NCBI RefSeq assembly: GCF_003696365.1
Contig: NZ_RFFM01000001.1
Span: 945,852 to 1,009,851 of the forward strand
Reading direction: 5' to 3'
From: Stutzerimonas zhaodongensis
GTDB taxonomy: Bacteria > Pseudomonadota > Gammaproteobacteria > Pseudomonadales > Pseudomonadaceae
DNA: 64,000 nt
The notes below the pieces were generated by a model. It did not search any database and was not told the origin of the DNA. It worked only from the letters and a program-made list of their open reading frames with translations. Made by a program: the position numbers and the translations under genes. This document shows positions 1 to 9,378 of this stretch, piece after piece. Within the stretch, counting starts at the first letter, position 1. Every line of letters begins with the position of its first letter.

Positions 1-539
1 GCAAAGGCACGGGGCTAGGGCTTTCAATCGTCCATGGTTTCGCTGAGCAATCGGGCGGCACGCTGGTTTTACGCAGCGAAGTTGGCGTAGGCACAACCGC
101 ACAGATATGGTTGCCGGCCATTCAGGAGAGCATCGCCGCTGAAGCCACTGTCACAACGAGCGGTGATCGGTCCGGTGATCCGGCCCGGTTGAACATCCTG
201 GCTGTGGATGATGACGTGCTGGTGCTGTTCAACACCGCTGAGATGTTGCGTGATGAAGGTCACCAGGTGTCAACCGCGCATTCGGGCGCGCAGGCGTTGG
301 AGCAGCTCAAGGCTTCGCAGTTCGATCTGCTGATCACCGACCACGCGATGCCGAAGATGACCGGTGCCCAGCTTGCGCTGGAGGTGCGCAGAACGCAGCC
401 AGACCTGCCGATTCTGATCGTAAGTGGCTATGCCGAGATTCCGGCGGGCACCGCCGCAACCAAGATCCCGCTGCTTGCCAAACCTTTTTCTCAGGCCGAA
501 CTTATAGAAGCCATTGCCGCAGTGACCCGCCACCACTGA
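1..539 (+). CDS. Hybrid sensor histidine kinase, C-terminal part (partial)
   Basis: The gene enters from outside the window. The first visible residues (GTGLGLSIV) are the G2 box of a histidine-kinase ATPase domain. After a short linker comes a receiver domain with the acidic pair DDD, phosphoacceptor Asp in LLITDHAMP, and the conserved Lys in LLAKPF. So this is the end of a cytoplasmic hybrid kinase whose own receiver takes the phosphate. An ATG at 111 could begin a stand-alone receiver, but the reading frame is open upstream and encodes kinase sequence. Signal and partner cannot be told. It converges with the next gene. Confidence 0.85.
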   Translation, partial: KGTGLGLSIVHGFAEQSGGTLVLRSEVGVGTTAQIWLPAIQESIAAEATVTTSGDRSGDPARLNILAVDDDVLVLFNTAEMLRDEGHQVSTAHSGAQALEQLKASQFDLLITDHAMPKMTGAQLALEVRRTQPDLPILIVSGYAEIPAGTAATKIPLLAKPFSQAELIEAIAAVTRHH

Positions 540-583
540 CAACAGCGCGGGCGCCTGAGCCGCCCTAAGCCAAGTGGCATTCA

Positions 584-613
584 CGACGGTTGCCTCTGTC
601 GAGGCAACCGTCG
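584..613. terminator. Perfect hairpin between convergent genes
   Basis: A 13-bp perfect inverted repeat (584-596 and 601-613) with a 4-base loop lies between the stops of two convergent genes. There is no clear T-run on either side, so a bidirectional terminator is inferred from position and stem strength only. Confidence 0.5.
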
Positions 614-619
614 CAGGCT

Positions 620-1888
620 TCAAGCGTGAGCCGGCCGCACGCCGGACGTCACTGGAGAGCCAGCAGCTCCCATCGAGTCGCTCACTACATCAGCCACCAT
701 GTCCGCGGTGATGGCGCAGAGTGTCCAGCCGAGGTGCCCATGCCCGGTGTTGTAGAACACGCACGATGAACTGCCGCGGCCGACCTTGGGCATCATGTTT
801 GGCATCATCGGGCGCAACCCGGCCCATGGCACTACGCTCTGGGTACTGACACCCGGAAAGCACTCGGCAACCCATTCCACCAGCGGGCGAATCCGATCGG
901 CACGGATGTCGCGATTGTAGCCGTTGAACTCGGCCGTGCCGGCCACACGCAAACGGCTATCACCGAGGCGACTGGTCACCAGTTTGGTTTCGTCATCAAG
1001 CAGGCTGACCGTGGGAGCTGCGGCGCGGCTGGCCTCATCGTTGAGGTTGACCGTAATCGAATACCCCTTCACCGGGTAGATATTCACGCGGTCGCCCAAT
1101 TGCGACGCCAATGCCCGGCTGGCGGTGCCGGCGCAGATCACCATGCCATCGAACTGAAAAATTTCCTCACCACCGGGAGTACCGAGGATGATGCTGGCCC
1201 GCTTTCCATCTGTCCTTACGCCTTTGACTTCCTGCCCATAACGGCATTCCACACCCAGGCGAATGGCCGCCGCCGCGAGGCCGTTAGTGAACATGTGGAT
1301 GTCGCCGGTGGAATCGCACTCGGTGTAGTAGCCACCGTAATATTGCCCAGCCAGCGTCGGCTCGATGGCACGCATCTCATCAGGTGTAACGCTGCGGCGA
1401 GGCAAGCCACCCTCGGCAAGCATGGTCGAAACCTTGCCGGCATGATCGAAACCAGCCTTGTCGCGGTAGATATGCAGGATTCCGGCTTTTTTCAGATCAA
1501 AGTCGATACCCTCCTCCTCGGCCCAGGCAAAAAGGTGATCACGCGCCGCGATAGCCAGGCGTGCGGTTTCGACGGTGTTATGCCGGTACTGCGGGATCGA
1601 ACCGATGAACTCAGCGAACCAGGACAACTTGTGCCAGCTGGGCTTGGGATTGACCAGCAGCGGCGCATCACTCTTGAGCATCCACCTGATGCCTTTGAGG
1701 ATGGTTGACCAGTGTGTCCATACCTCAGCATTGGAGGCAGATAGCTGGCCGCCGTTGGCAAAAGAAGTTTCCATTGCCGCGTAGCGGTGCTTTTCGAAGA
1801 GGGTTACAGCGAAGCCACGCTTGGCCAGAGCATAGGCCGTTGTGATGCCGGTGATTCCGCCACCAACGACAGCGATAGTTTTTTTCAT
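620..1888 (-). CDS. FAD-dependent D-amino acid dehydrogenase (DadA family)
   Basis: The 422-residue product begins with an FAD-binding Rossmann motif (VVGGGITGITTAYALAKRG) and carries a DAO-family fold through to a GHGHLGW segment that usually closes the FAD site. Length and motifs fit the small subunit of D-amino acid dehydrogenase, which oxidises D-amino acids to keto acids at the inner membrane; glycine is also a possible substrate. I chose the ATG at 1888 because the FAD motif follows directly and GGAG lies about 10 bases upstream; an ATG at 1909 is poorer. A tandem glycine riboswitch lies in its leader, suggesting control by glycine. Exact substrate is not shown by sequence. Confidence 0.85.
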   Translation of the reverse strand: MKKTIAVVGGGITGITTAYALAKRGFAVTLFEKHRYAAMETSFANGGQLSASNAEVWTHWSTILKGIRWMLKSDAPLLVNPKPSWHKLSWFAEFIGSIPQYRHNTVETARLAIAARDHLFAWAEEEGIDFDLKKAGILHIYRDKAGFDHAGKVSTMLAEGGLPRRSVTPDEMRAIEPTLAGQYYGGYYTECDSTGDIHMFTNGLAAAAIRLGVECRYGQEVKGVRTDGKRASIILGTPGGEEIFQFDGMVICAGTASRALASQLGDRVNIYPVKGYSITVNLNDEASRAAAPTVSLLDDETKLVTSRLGDSRLRVAGTAEFNGYNRDIRADRIRPLVEWVAECFPGVSTQSVVPWAGLRPMMPNMMPKVGRGSSSCVFYNTGHGHLGWTLCAITADMVADVVSDSMGAAGSPVTSGVRPAHA

Positions 1889-1946
1889 GGTGCAGCTCCA
1901 GAACGTCAAGGGTTAGAGCCCGTCCGCATCGTGCGGATCAGGCGCC

Positions 1947-2127
1947 CCCTCTGTTCTGGACCTGAGAGTTTCACGAGCGCGCTCGCTTGCTCCTTCGGTG
2001 CGACGGGCGACGAACGGCCCGGCGGCTCTTCAGAGTTCACCGGTGATATCGGTCCTTTTGCCTGAGAGTTTCCGGGGCGGTTGCTCCTTCGGCGCTGCTG
2101 ATGGCGAAGCCGTTGCAGTCTCTCCCG
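1947..2127 (-). promoter_or_regulatory. Tandem glycine riboswitch (two aptamers)
   Basis: On the minus strand two copies of the aptamer core appear in order: GCCGAAGGAGCAA then ACTCTCAGGCAAAAGGACC, and 80 bases on GCACCGAAGGAGCAA then ACTCTCAGG. The first aptamer opens with GGGAGAGAC. This is the classic two-domain gcvT-type glycine riboswitch in the leader of the DadA-like gene. A hairpin with arms TCCGCA/TGCGGA at about 1924-1938, between the second aptamer and the start codon, may belong to the expression platform. Confidence 0.95.
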
Positions 2128-2317
2128 ATATCACATCACTGCCGCGAGCCTGAGCCACGGCAATTTGCACAATGCATGCAGCGTGCCACTCGACAGCTCT
2201 AGCAACCATCCGCTTCAGCGAAGGGCGTGTACCTGTCTTGCTGAACTCAGCGTGCAAGATGCCGTTTCTACCTCAAGTGCGACGAGGAAGATAGCCCGCC
2301 TATGGTCGGACACGTGC

Positions 2318-5300
2318 TCATTCGCCCACTACCGAGATTAGCCGCTGGATGTCGACCGGTTTGGTCATGTGCATATCGAATCCCGCCGCTCTCGCATTTT
2401 CCTTGTCACTCGGCTGCCCCCAACCGGTGATGGCGATCAGCTTGACGCTGGTACCCACTGGCTGGCCCCGAATCATGCGCGCCACTTCATCGCCGCGCAG
2501 GCCAGGCATGCCGATATCCAGCAGCACCACTTCCGGCTCGAGTTGCTGATAGCGCTCGAATGCTTCGACGCCGTCGAATGCCAGATGCACTTCGTGGCCT
2601 TCGAGCCGAAGTATCTCAGCCATGGTTTCGGCGATGTCCCGGTTGTCGTCAGCGACCAGGATGCGCCGCTTGTTCACGGTCACGCTTTGGTATGTACTGC
2701 CACTTTCGGCGAGATCGCTGACCGGTAAGGCAGGCAGGCACAAGCTGAACGCCGCGCCATGCCCCAGACCTTCACTGTGCACGCGCAGCTCGGCGTCATG
2801 TAGCTTCGCCAAGCCCTTGGCCAGCGCCAACCCAATCCCGAGCCCCGTGTTGACATGAGTGCCGGAGACGGGCACCTGAGCGAATCGCTCGAAGATCAGC
2901 TTGAGATTTTCTTTCGCGATACCCAGGCCGTTGTCAGCAACGGTGACAACCGCATTACCCTGATCGGTCGTAGCAGTGATGCGAATGCAGCCCCCGTTCG
3001 GAGTGAACTTGGCCGCGTTGTTGATCAGGTTGGTCAGGATCTGTTCGAGGCGCAGTGGGTCAGCTTCCAGCAAAATGGGCTGCGCCGGTAACGTCACCTT
3101 CAACTCATGCTGCTTGGTCTCGATCTTCGCGCGTGCGGTTTCGATGGCAGCCTCGACGACGGTACGCAGATCCAGTCTTTCCTTGCGCAAGACCAACTTG
3201 CCAAGGGTAATGCGGGAGATGTCGAACAGGTCATCCAGGAGCAATGCCATGTGCCGTACCTGACGCTCGATGATCTGCTGACTGCGCTGCTTCTGCGCAT
3301 CCGACGCCGAGGCAGAGCCGAAGATGCCGGCTGCCAGACGGATCGGTGCGAGTGGATTGCGAAGCTCATGAGCAAGTGTGGCCAGAAACTCGTCCTTGCG
3401 ACGATCCGATTCCAGGATCGCCTGCTCTTGGTGCTTGGCCTGCGTGACATCAGCAAACCAGACCGCCACGCTCGAATCGAACGGCGTGGCAATCAGGCGA
3501 ACCCATCGCTCACTGTTGAACGCCGTGCTGCGCATTTCCAGATCACGCGGCTGCTGAAACTGCATCACCTCTGCCAACGTCTCAAGCGCTTGCGGGTTGG
3601 CGTTGGGCCCAAGCACTTCTCGCAGCCTGCGTCCGACCAGATCAGTCACGGTGCCACGCAGGCTGGCAGCCCCGGTCGGGTTGATGAATTCGAGGATGAA
3701 ATCGTTCAGCTCGCCCGACTCGTCATGCCGCGGCGTAACGATTGCGAAGGGGACGGTCGAGGAATCAAGCGCGACCTGGAGCCTTTGCTCCAACATGCCG
3801 ACCTTGGACTGCGCACGCGCTCGGTCGATGAATACCGCTGCAATACCTGCAGCGAGATCCGCCAAACGAATCTCCCGCTGGGTCGGCGATCTGGCCTCTT
3901 TCAGCTGTACTGTCAGGGTTCCCAGAACGCTTTCATCGCTGTGCCGGATGGGCGTGCTATGAACCGAACGGAAACCCTCGGTCCGAGCCACCGTAACGAA
4001 CTCGCGGAAGCGCGGGTCGGTTTCGGTGTCCGCCACAACCACCCGCGTGCCGTCCTGGACAGCAATCCCGCACGCGCCAAGGCCAGGCTCCACGTTGTCC
4101 ATGATCGCCAGCGAGTCGACGGAAAAACCTCTTGATGCATGAATGCGCAATGGTTTCGAGCCATCGCTAAGTGCCAGCAACCCATGCTCAGCGCCATGCA
4201 GGGTACAAAGAGTATCGATGATCGCCTGCAACTGCTCATTGAGCCTAGGCATCTGCAACAGGCGATTGCTCAATTCCTGTATCAGCTCCAGATCACTGAC
4301 CTGCTGGGTCAGGTCCTGCTGTGCCAGCGCCAACCGGGACAGCATGGTGTCGCGCTCCGCTTCGCTCGTCCGGCGCGCCTGTGCCGCACTCGCCAAGGCG
4401 CGTCCGACCTCGCGAATCTCTTCGATCTCACTTTCGGGCGCCTGGACGAGCTGGCCTTGGCCAATGTCCTGCGCCGCGTCGCGTAATTGCTCCATTGGCA
4501 CGTTGATCCGGCGCGTCGCGAAAAGCGCTGCCGCTACCGCGAATAGCAAGGACAGTAAGAGACCACCGCCATAGAGCGTATAAGCTCGTGCGGCGCCCGC
4601 TTCCACCAGCGCGCTTGGAATGCCCGTGGCAACTACCCACCCTGAGGGCTGCAAGCGAACAAAGGAGGTGTAGAGCGCTTTCCCTTCGACCGATTCGGAG
4701 CGACCGGCACCCTCCTCGCTCGGATTCTCTTCCAGCATTTGCTGAAGCATCGGCGCAGCCACGCCGCCAACGGTTTCCTGGTGACGCATCGAGCGGGCGA
4801 TACGCACACCATTGGCATCCAGTACCGTATTGACCCAACCTTCCGGGAGCCGGCGATTGTTGATCACATCGGCGATGGCCTGCGGTTGTAGCACAGCGGT
4901 GAGCACATACCGGGGCTCTTCATCAGCATCGGTGTTTACCGGCACCCGCAACGGGATACCCCAGGAACCGCTGGGGCCTCTCGCCATATTGCCAATCTGT
5001 GGTCCCCTACTGCGTAGCAGTTCGATGAAGCTCTCCGGCTCCGCGATGGATGACGAGTTGGAGAGAGACTGCAGCGACACCCGGCGCAGCACCTGTCCGG
5101 TCTGATCGATGATGAGCACGGCATGCCAGCTGGGCACCGACGGCAAAACCCGCCGAACCATGTCGGCAAAACCGTCAAGATCGTCTGCGTCGAGCAATGG
5201 AGATTTGGACAAGGCCTGCAGTACGTTGAGCGACCTGCTCAGCTCGACTTCAACGGCAGTCGCAGCCAACCGCGTAGCCTCAAGGCTGCGCTGTTTGGCC

Positions 5301-5443
5301 AGCTCCTTCTGCTCACTGACGATCGAGACCATGCCCAAGCCGGCGACTAGAGCCAGCGGCAAGATGCCAGCCATCGCAATCGTCAGCAAACGACTGCGCA
5401 ATGGCACGGATCGCCGAGATTTGGCTCCATTTGGTTGATTCAA
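2318..5443 (-). CDS. Membrane hybrid sensor histidine kinase (sensor-HAMP-GAF-PAS-HK-REC)
   Basis: About 1,041 residues. Order: a transmembrane helix near residues 20-42; a periplasmic sensor of about 240 residues; a second helix near 285-310; a HAMP linker; a GAF domain; a PAS-like domain; a HisKA domain with phospho-His in LAHELRNPL; an ATPase domain with N box (NLINNAAKF) and G boxes (DNGLGIA, GLGIGLALAKGL); and a C-terminal receiver with Asp in VVLLDIGMP and Lys in HMTKPVD. I prefer the TTG at 5443, preceded by GAGG at a 5-base spacing; a TTG at 5482 adds 13 residues. The product probably senses an extracellular cue and passes phosphate within the chain. No dedicated output regulator is adjacent. 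Confidence 0.85.
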   Translation of the reverse strand: MNQPNGAKSRRSVPLRSRLLTIAMAGILPLALVAGLGMVSIVSEQKELAKQRSLEATRLAATAVEVELSRSLNVLQALSKSPLLDADDLDGFADMVRRVLPSVPSWHAVLIIDQTGQVLRRVSLQSLSNSSSIAEPESFIELLRSRGPQIGNMARGPSGSWGIPLRVPVNTDADEEPRYVLTAVLQPQAIADVINNRRLPEGWVNTVLDANGVRIARSMRHQETVGGVAAPMLQQMLEENPSEEGAGRSESVEGKALYTSFVRLQPSGWVVATGIPSALVEAGAARAYTLYGGGLLLSLLFAVAAALFATRRINVPMEQLRDAAQDIGQGQLVQAPESEIEEIREVGRALASAAQARRTSEAERDTMLSRLALAQQDLTQQVSDLELIQELSNRLLQMPRLNEQLQAIIDTLCTLHGAEHGLLALSDGSKPLRIHASRGFSVDSLAIMDNVEPGLGACGIAVQDGTRVVVADTETDPRFREFVTVARTEGFRSVHSTPIRHSDESVLGTLTVQLKEARSPTQREIRLADLAAGIAAVFIDRARAQSKVGMLEQRLQVALDSSTVPFAIVTPRHDESGELNDFILEFINPTGAASLRGTVTDLVGRRLREVLGPNANPQALETLAEVMQFQQPRDLEMRSTAFNSERWVRLIATPFDSSVAVWFADVTQAKHQEQAILESDRRKDEFLATLAHELRNPLAPIRLAAGIFGSASASDAQKQRSQQIIERQVRHMALLLDDLFDISRITLGKLVLRKERLDLRTVVEAAIETARAKIETKQHELKVTLPAQPILLEADPLRLEQILTNLINNAAKFTPNGGCIRITATTDQGNAVVTVADNGLGIAKENLKLIFERFAQVPVSGTHVNTGLGIGLALAKGLAKLHDAELRVHSEGLGHGAAFSLCLPALPVSDLAESGSTYQSVTVNKRRILVADDNRDIAETMAEILRLEGHEVHLAFDGVEAFERYQQLEPEVVLLDIGMPGLRGDEVARMIRGQPVGTSVKLIAITGWGQPSDKENARAAGFDMHMTKPVDIQRLISVVGE

Positions 5444-5739
5444 ACTAACCTCACCCTGACGACTCGATTGGGAAAGTCGCAAAATTACTGTGGGAATAAA
5501 TGCGATGTCGTGCGGAAGGCCGTAGCTTAAGCGATCTGCTCGAGGTGAGCATGGGTACTTGGTAAAGCCAAGCCCAGGTCCAGTTCAGCTGCGCCAATAT
5601 CCGACTGCCGTTACGCTTGCTCAGCCGGCCGCTACCGCTCCTCATGACAAAATGCGGATGATGAGCCTCCCGAGCTGTGCCTCGGCGATGCCGGCCCGCC
5701 ACGCCCCCCTGATAGCAAACCAACTGGAGCTCGAACCCT

Positions 5740-6068
5740 ATGCAGCTGAACGACATTCCTTCGGCATCACGGATTGGCAAACGGTAAAGCCCGGCGAGCA
5801 TGCCGGTGAAATGGGTACGGCAACCTGGCGCTGTCGACAATTTGGGGATATTCGTGTGCGGATCGTGGAATACAGCCCTGGCTACCTTGCCGATCACTGG
5901 TGCAGCAAAGGCCATATCCTGTTTTGCCTGGAAGGCGAACTGCACACGGAACTGGAGGACGGGCGCCGCTTCATACTCACCCCAGGCATGAGCTATCAAG
6001 TTGCCGACAATGCCGAGACCCATCGCTCGTCAACCGCCACGGGAGCCAAGCTGTTCGTGGTGGATTGA
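5740..6068 (+). pseudogene. DHCW-motif cupin protein with apparent 1-nt frameshift near the start
   Basis: The frame downstream of about 5762 encodes a small single-domain cupin with the family motif ADHWCSKGHILFCLEGEL and the ending GAKLFVVD. The family normally starts about 8 residues before FG(I/T)TDW. Here the only ATG with a good ribosome site (5740; GGAG at 5726) reads MQLNDIP in another frame, and the frames join only if one T is added after CCT at 5758-5760. The gene is therefore broken by a 1-base deletion, has a sequence error, or starts upstream in the open frame beginning at 5559. Function of this cupin family is not established. A terminator follows. Confidence 0.7.
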
Positions 6069-6145
6069 TCAGAACCGGCTGGTTGCTATTCCAGCAAACA
6101 GCCGATCCAGAAAGCGTAGCGCGCGCCAGTCCAGACCAAGGAAAT

Positions 6146-6176
6146 AAAGAAGGCCCGCACAAGGCGGGCCTTCTTT
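6146..6176. terminator. Bidirectional rho-independent terminator
   Basis: A 13-bp perfect stem (6146-6158 with 6164-6176), a 5-base loop and A/T tails on both sides lie between the cupin gene and the convergent mucD. Confidence 0.9.
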
Positions 6177-6193
6177 ATCGCGTTGCCGAAGGG

Positions 6194-7600
6194 TTACTTG
6201 GGCAGTTTGAAGGTTATGAAACTGGCTCGACCGTCACGGAGCACTCGCATCGATACCGAGCGGTTCTTCGGAAGGTCCTTGACGACCTGGGTGAACTTCT
6301 TCACCGAATCGATCGCTTCATTGTTCAGGTGCGTGATGATGTCGCCAGGACGCATACCGATCATCGCGGCGGGCCCCTGACTGACCTCGGTGATTGCCAC
6401 ACCGCCATTGATTTCCAGCTGTTGGCGTTGCGCGTCAGTCAGCTCGGTCACAGCAACGCCGAGGCGATTGTTGCTCTTGGTACTGCTGCCCGGGCCACCG
6501 GCCGAAGCCAACTGGTCACCATCTTCTGGCAGCGCGCCCACTTCGATGGTCAAGGACCTGCGCTTGCCGTCACGCACTACGTCGAGCTTGGCTTTACTAC
6601 CCGGTTTCATTGCACCGACAAGATGAGGTAGGTCGCCGGACATATCGATGGATTTACCGTCGACACTCAGAATCACGTCGCCAACCTGCAGGCCGCCTTT
6701 TGCCGCCGGCCCGCCATCCATCACCTGGGCGACCAGCGCACCGGCAGGACGTTCCAGGCCAAAGGATTCCGCCAGGTCCTTGTTCACTTCCTGAATGACA
6801 ACACCGAGCCAACCGCGGCTGACCTTGCCGTCTTCACGCAGCTGATTGGCAACATCCATGGCGACGTCGATCGGAATGGCGAACGACAGCCCCATGAAAC
6901 CACCGGAGCGAGTGAAGATCTGCGAGTTGATACCCACGACCTCACCTTTCAGATTGAACAGCGGGCCTCCAGAGTTGCCGGGGTTGATTGCCACGTCCGT
7001 CTGAATGAAAGGCACGTAGCTCTCGTTCGGCAGGCTGCGGCCCGTTGCGCTGACTACACCCGCAGTGACGGTGTGATCGAAGCCGAACGGCGAGCCGATG
7101 GCCACAACCCACTCGCCTGCTTTCAGCGCCTCGGAAGAACCGATCTTGACGATAGGCAGCTCGTCGCCTTCGATCTTCAGCAAGGCCACATCGCTGCGTG
7201 GGTCAGCGCCGACCAGCTTGGCCTGCATCTCGCTGCGATCCGGTAGACGGACGATGATTTCGTCAGCATCCGCAACCACATGATTGTTGGTCAGAACGTA
7301 ACCATCTTTAGAAATGATGAAACCGGAGCCGAGTGATTGCGCTTCCCGGCGACGGTCTGGCCGCTGCGGCATGCCGCGCTCGAAAAACTCACGGAACATT
7401 GGCGGGATGCCTTCCAGATCAGGCATTTGCGCCTGCGCACCGCGCACGGGTTGGTTCTGCTTGGTACTGATGTTCACAACCGCTGGGGAAGCATCTTCGA
7501 CGAGCGGAGTGAAGTCCGGCAGGTCGGCATTGGCGATGAGCGTCTGTCCGAACAACGCCAGCCCGGCCACTGCAGCCAGAAAATTCTTGCGAGGAATCAT
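6194..7600 (-). CDS. mucD: Periplasmic serine endoprotease DegP/MucD
   Basis: The 468-residue product has a signal peptide (about residues 1-25), a trypsin-like domain with the triad His (TNNHVVA), Asp (DPRSDVALL) and Ser (NPGNSGGPL), then two PDZ domains (around SRGWLGVVIQ and RLGVAVTEL). This is a DegQ/DegP/MucD-type protease that degrades or refolds misfolded envelope proteins and, in Pseudomonas, dampens the AlgU envelope-stress response. I chose the ATG at 7600, which places the signal peptide at the N-terminus. No algU/mucA/mucB gene lies nearby, so in this chromosome mucD is not at the end of that operon, or this is a paralogue. Confidence 0.9.
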   Translation of the reverse strand: MIPRKNFLAAVAGLALFGQTLIANADLPDFTPLVEDASPAVVNISTKQNQPVRGAQAQMPDLEGIPPMFREFFERGMPQRPDRRREAQSLGSGFIISKDGYVLTNNHVVADADEIIVRLPDRSEMQAKLVGADPRSDVALLKIEGDELPIVKIGSSEALKAGEWVVAIGSPFGFDHTVTAGVVSATGRSLPNESYVPFIQTDVAINPGNSGGPLFNLKGEVVGINSQIFTRSGGFMGLSFAIPIDVAMDVANQLREDGKVSRGWLGVVIQEVNKDLAESFGLERPAGALVAQVMDGGPAAKGGLQVGDVILSVDGKSIDMSGDLPHLVGAMKPGSKAKLDVVRDGKRRSLTIEVGALPEDGDQLASAGGPGSSTKSNNRLGVAVTELTDAQRQQLEINGGVAITEVSQGPAAMIGMRPGDIITHLNNEAIDSVKKFTQVVKDLPKNRSVSMRVLRDGRASFITFKLPK

Positions 7601-7890
7601 GGTGACGAGTCTCTCCACGATGGAAAAAAGGATGAAGCAACCGGGTTTCGCGCCGCAGCGGATCCGGATCAAAAAAAGCAGCGGGTTGCCGCGCGCACGG
7701 TGCTGACTCTATAGCCGACAGCCTGTTCGCGGCAAACCCACCTAAGGGAGCCGGCCGTTCCATCAGCCTGATGCAGACTCTACGCTCAAGAAAGTCAGCT
7801 TCGTGTGTAGCGGACGTAAAGGAAAAGTAAGGTTTGCGCACAAGGTGCGCTTACAACAGCCAATGCCGGGATCGAAATTGCCGTACTGCC

Positions 7891-8562
7891 TCACCGTGAC
7901 AGGAACCACTCGACAGTCTTAGGCAGGTCGCGCATATCGCTGATCACGGCGGCAACGCCCAGTTCACGCAACGCCACATCATGGCCTGCCGGAATGTGGC
8001 TTGCGCCGGTGAAGCCGATTACCTGCATCCCTGCGGTTCGAGCGGCCAATACGCCGGTCGGGCTGTCTTCGACCACCAGGCAGTGTCCAGGTGCAACCCC
8101 CATGCGCTCTGCAGCGAGAAGGTACACATCCGGCGCAGGCTTGGGCGAAGGCACCATCTCGGCACAGAAGATATTGCCCGCCACGCGCTCGATCAGTCCG
8201 GCGCGGCGCAGGGATGACTCGACATTGTGCAGCCGGCTGTTGGACGCGACGGCCAGCGGCAGCTCAATCCCTATCAAAGCTTCGCGAACGCCCGGGATCG
8301 CCTGAACTTCATCTGCGACGATTTTTTCCGACTGGCGCCGCAGATCTTCATCGAAAGTCTTCGGCAGCTTCAGGTCGAAGCGCTTTTCTATCAGATCAAT
8401 AATGCTCGGCACGGTCAGGCCAAAGGTGCCCTCCAGCGCTTCGTGCAGCCGCTCGGCCGGTACATGAAGGCTCAAGGCCTCGAACAGCACGCGGTGGCTG
8501 ATGATTTCGCTGTCGACGATCACGCCGTCGCAGTCACTGATCAGCAGATCGATTGTGGCCAT
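7891..8562 (-). CDS. HAD-IA family phosphatase
   Basis: The 223-residue product begins ISDCDGVIVDSE, HAD motif I with the nucleophile and acid/base Asp pair. ASNS provides motif II, PSPKPAPDVY the motif III Lys, and VVEDSPTGVLAA motif IV. It belongs to the beta-phosphoglucomutase/6-phosphogluconate-phosphatase-like group of soluble sugar-phosphate phosphatases (YieH-like). The ATG at 8562 follows GGGAG at a good distance. Substrate is not predictable. It is monocistronic and reads away from the LysE gene. Confidence 0.85.
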   Translation of the reverse strand: MATIDLLISDCDGVIVDSEIISHRVLFEALSLHVPAERLHEALEGTFGLTVPSIIDLIEKRFDLKLPKTFDEDLRRQSEKIVADEVQAIPGVREALIGIELPLAVASNSRLHNVESSLRRAGLIERVAGNIFCAEMVPSPKPAPDVYLLAAERMGVAPGHCLVVEDSPTGVLAARTAGMQVIGFTGASHIPAGHDVALRELGVAAVISDMRDLPKTVEWFLSR

Positions 8563-8790
8563 TGGGTCTCCCATTGGTTGAAGCGCAGTCGTTATGCAGC
8601 GGCTCCCCGAGGGGAGGCAGGGCTTGGACTGCAATGGGTCCGCCGAGTTTTATATCCGGAGGTTTACCCACGATGGGGGCTGCTTAGTGCCCCATCGCTA
8701 GCAATCCCGACATGCGCATTTTCTTCAATACCGCCCCAGCCGCGCGCTCTATCTTCGCCGTCATCTCTCATGATTCTTCAGGAGCTTTTA

Positions 8791-9378
8791 ATGAGTCTTT
8801 TGCTGTCCATGGCGGCCTTTGCGCTGGCCTCTTCCATCACACCCGGCCCCGTCAATATCGTTGCGCTTAGCGCTGGCGCGCAGTTTGGCTTACGTCAGGC
8901 CATGCGCCACGTCAGCGGGGCGACTATCGGTTTTACAGGGTTGTTGCTGTTGATAGGCCTGGGACTGAACGAGCTGCTGGCTCGCTGGCCATGGCTGACC
9001 GCATCCATCAAGTTGGCTGGCGTTGCATTCCTGGTTTATATGGCGTTTCGCCTGGCAACCGACGACGGCCACCTGGCAACTGACAAGCCTGCACTTGCGC
9101 CCTCCCTGCTTCACGGCGCGGCGATGCAATGGCTCAACCCGAAAGCCTGGCTGGCATCGGTGGCGGGCATGGGATTGTTCGCCGCGGCAGGCGATCTCAT
9201 GTCGGTTGGACGCTTCGCTGCCATCTACTTCGTCATCTGCTATGCATCGCTGGCGTGCTGGGCCTACGCCGGCACATTTCTGCAGCACTACCTTCAGGAG
9301 CCCGCCCGGCTGCGCCTGTTCAACCGTCTTATGGCCGCGTTGCTGCTGGGATGTGCGCTTTACTTGCTGTTGCCCTGA
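8791..9378 (+). CDS. LysE/RhtB-type amino acid exporter
   Basis: A 195-residue protein of about five to six hydrophobic helices with the family signature SITPGPVNIVALSAGAQFG near the N-terminus and QWLNPKAWL in the middle. These inner-membrane proteins export amino acids or small metabolites. The start at 8791 is set by GGAG at 8781. Its 3' end overlaps by 19 bases the convergent AraC-family gene, a common pairing in which the regulator controls the exporter; substrate unknown. Confidence 0.88.
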   Translation: MSLLLSMAAFALASSITPGPVNIVALSAGAQFGLRQAMRHVSGATIGFTGLLLLIGLGLNELLARWPWLTASIKLAGVAFLVYMAFRLATDDGHLATDKPALAPSLLHGAAMQWLNPKAWLASVAGMGLFAAAGDLMSVGRFAAIYFVICYASLACWAYAGTFLQHYLQEPARLRLFNRLMAALLLGCALYLLLP

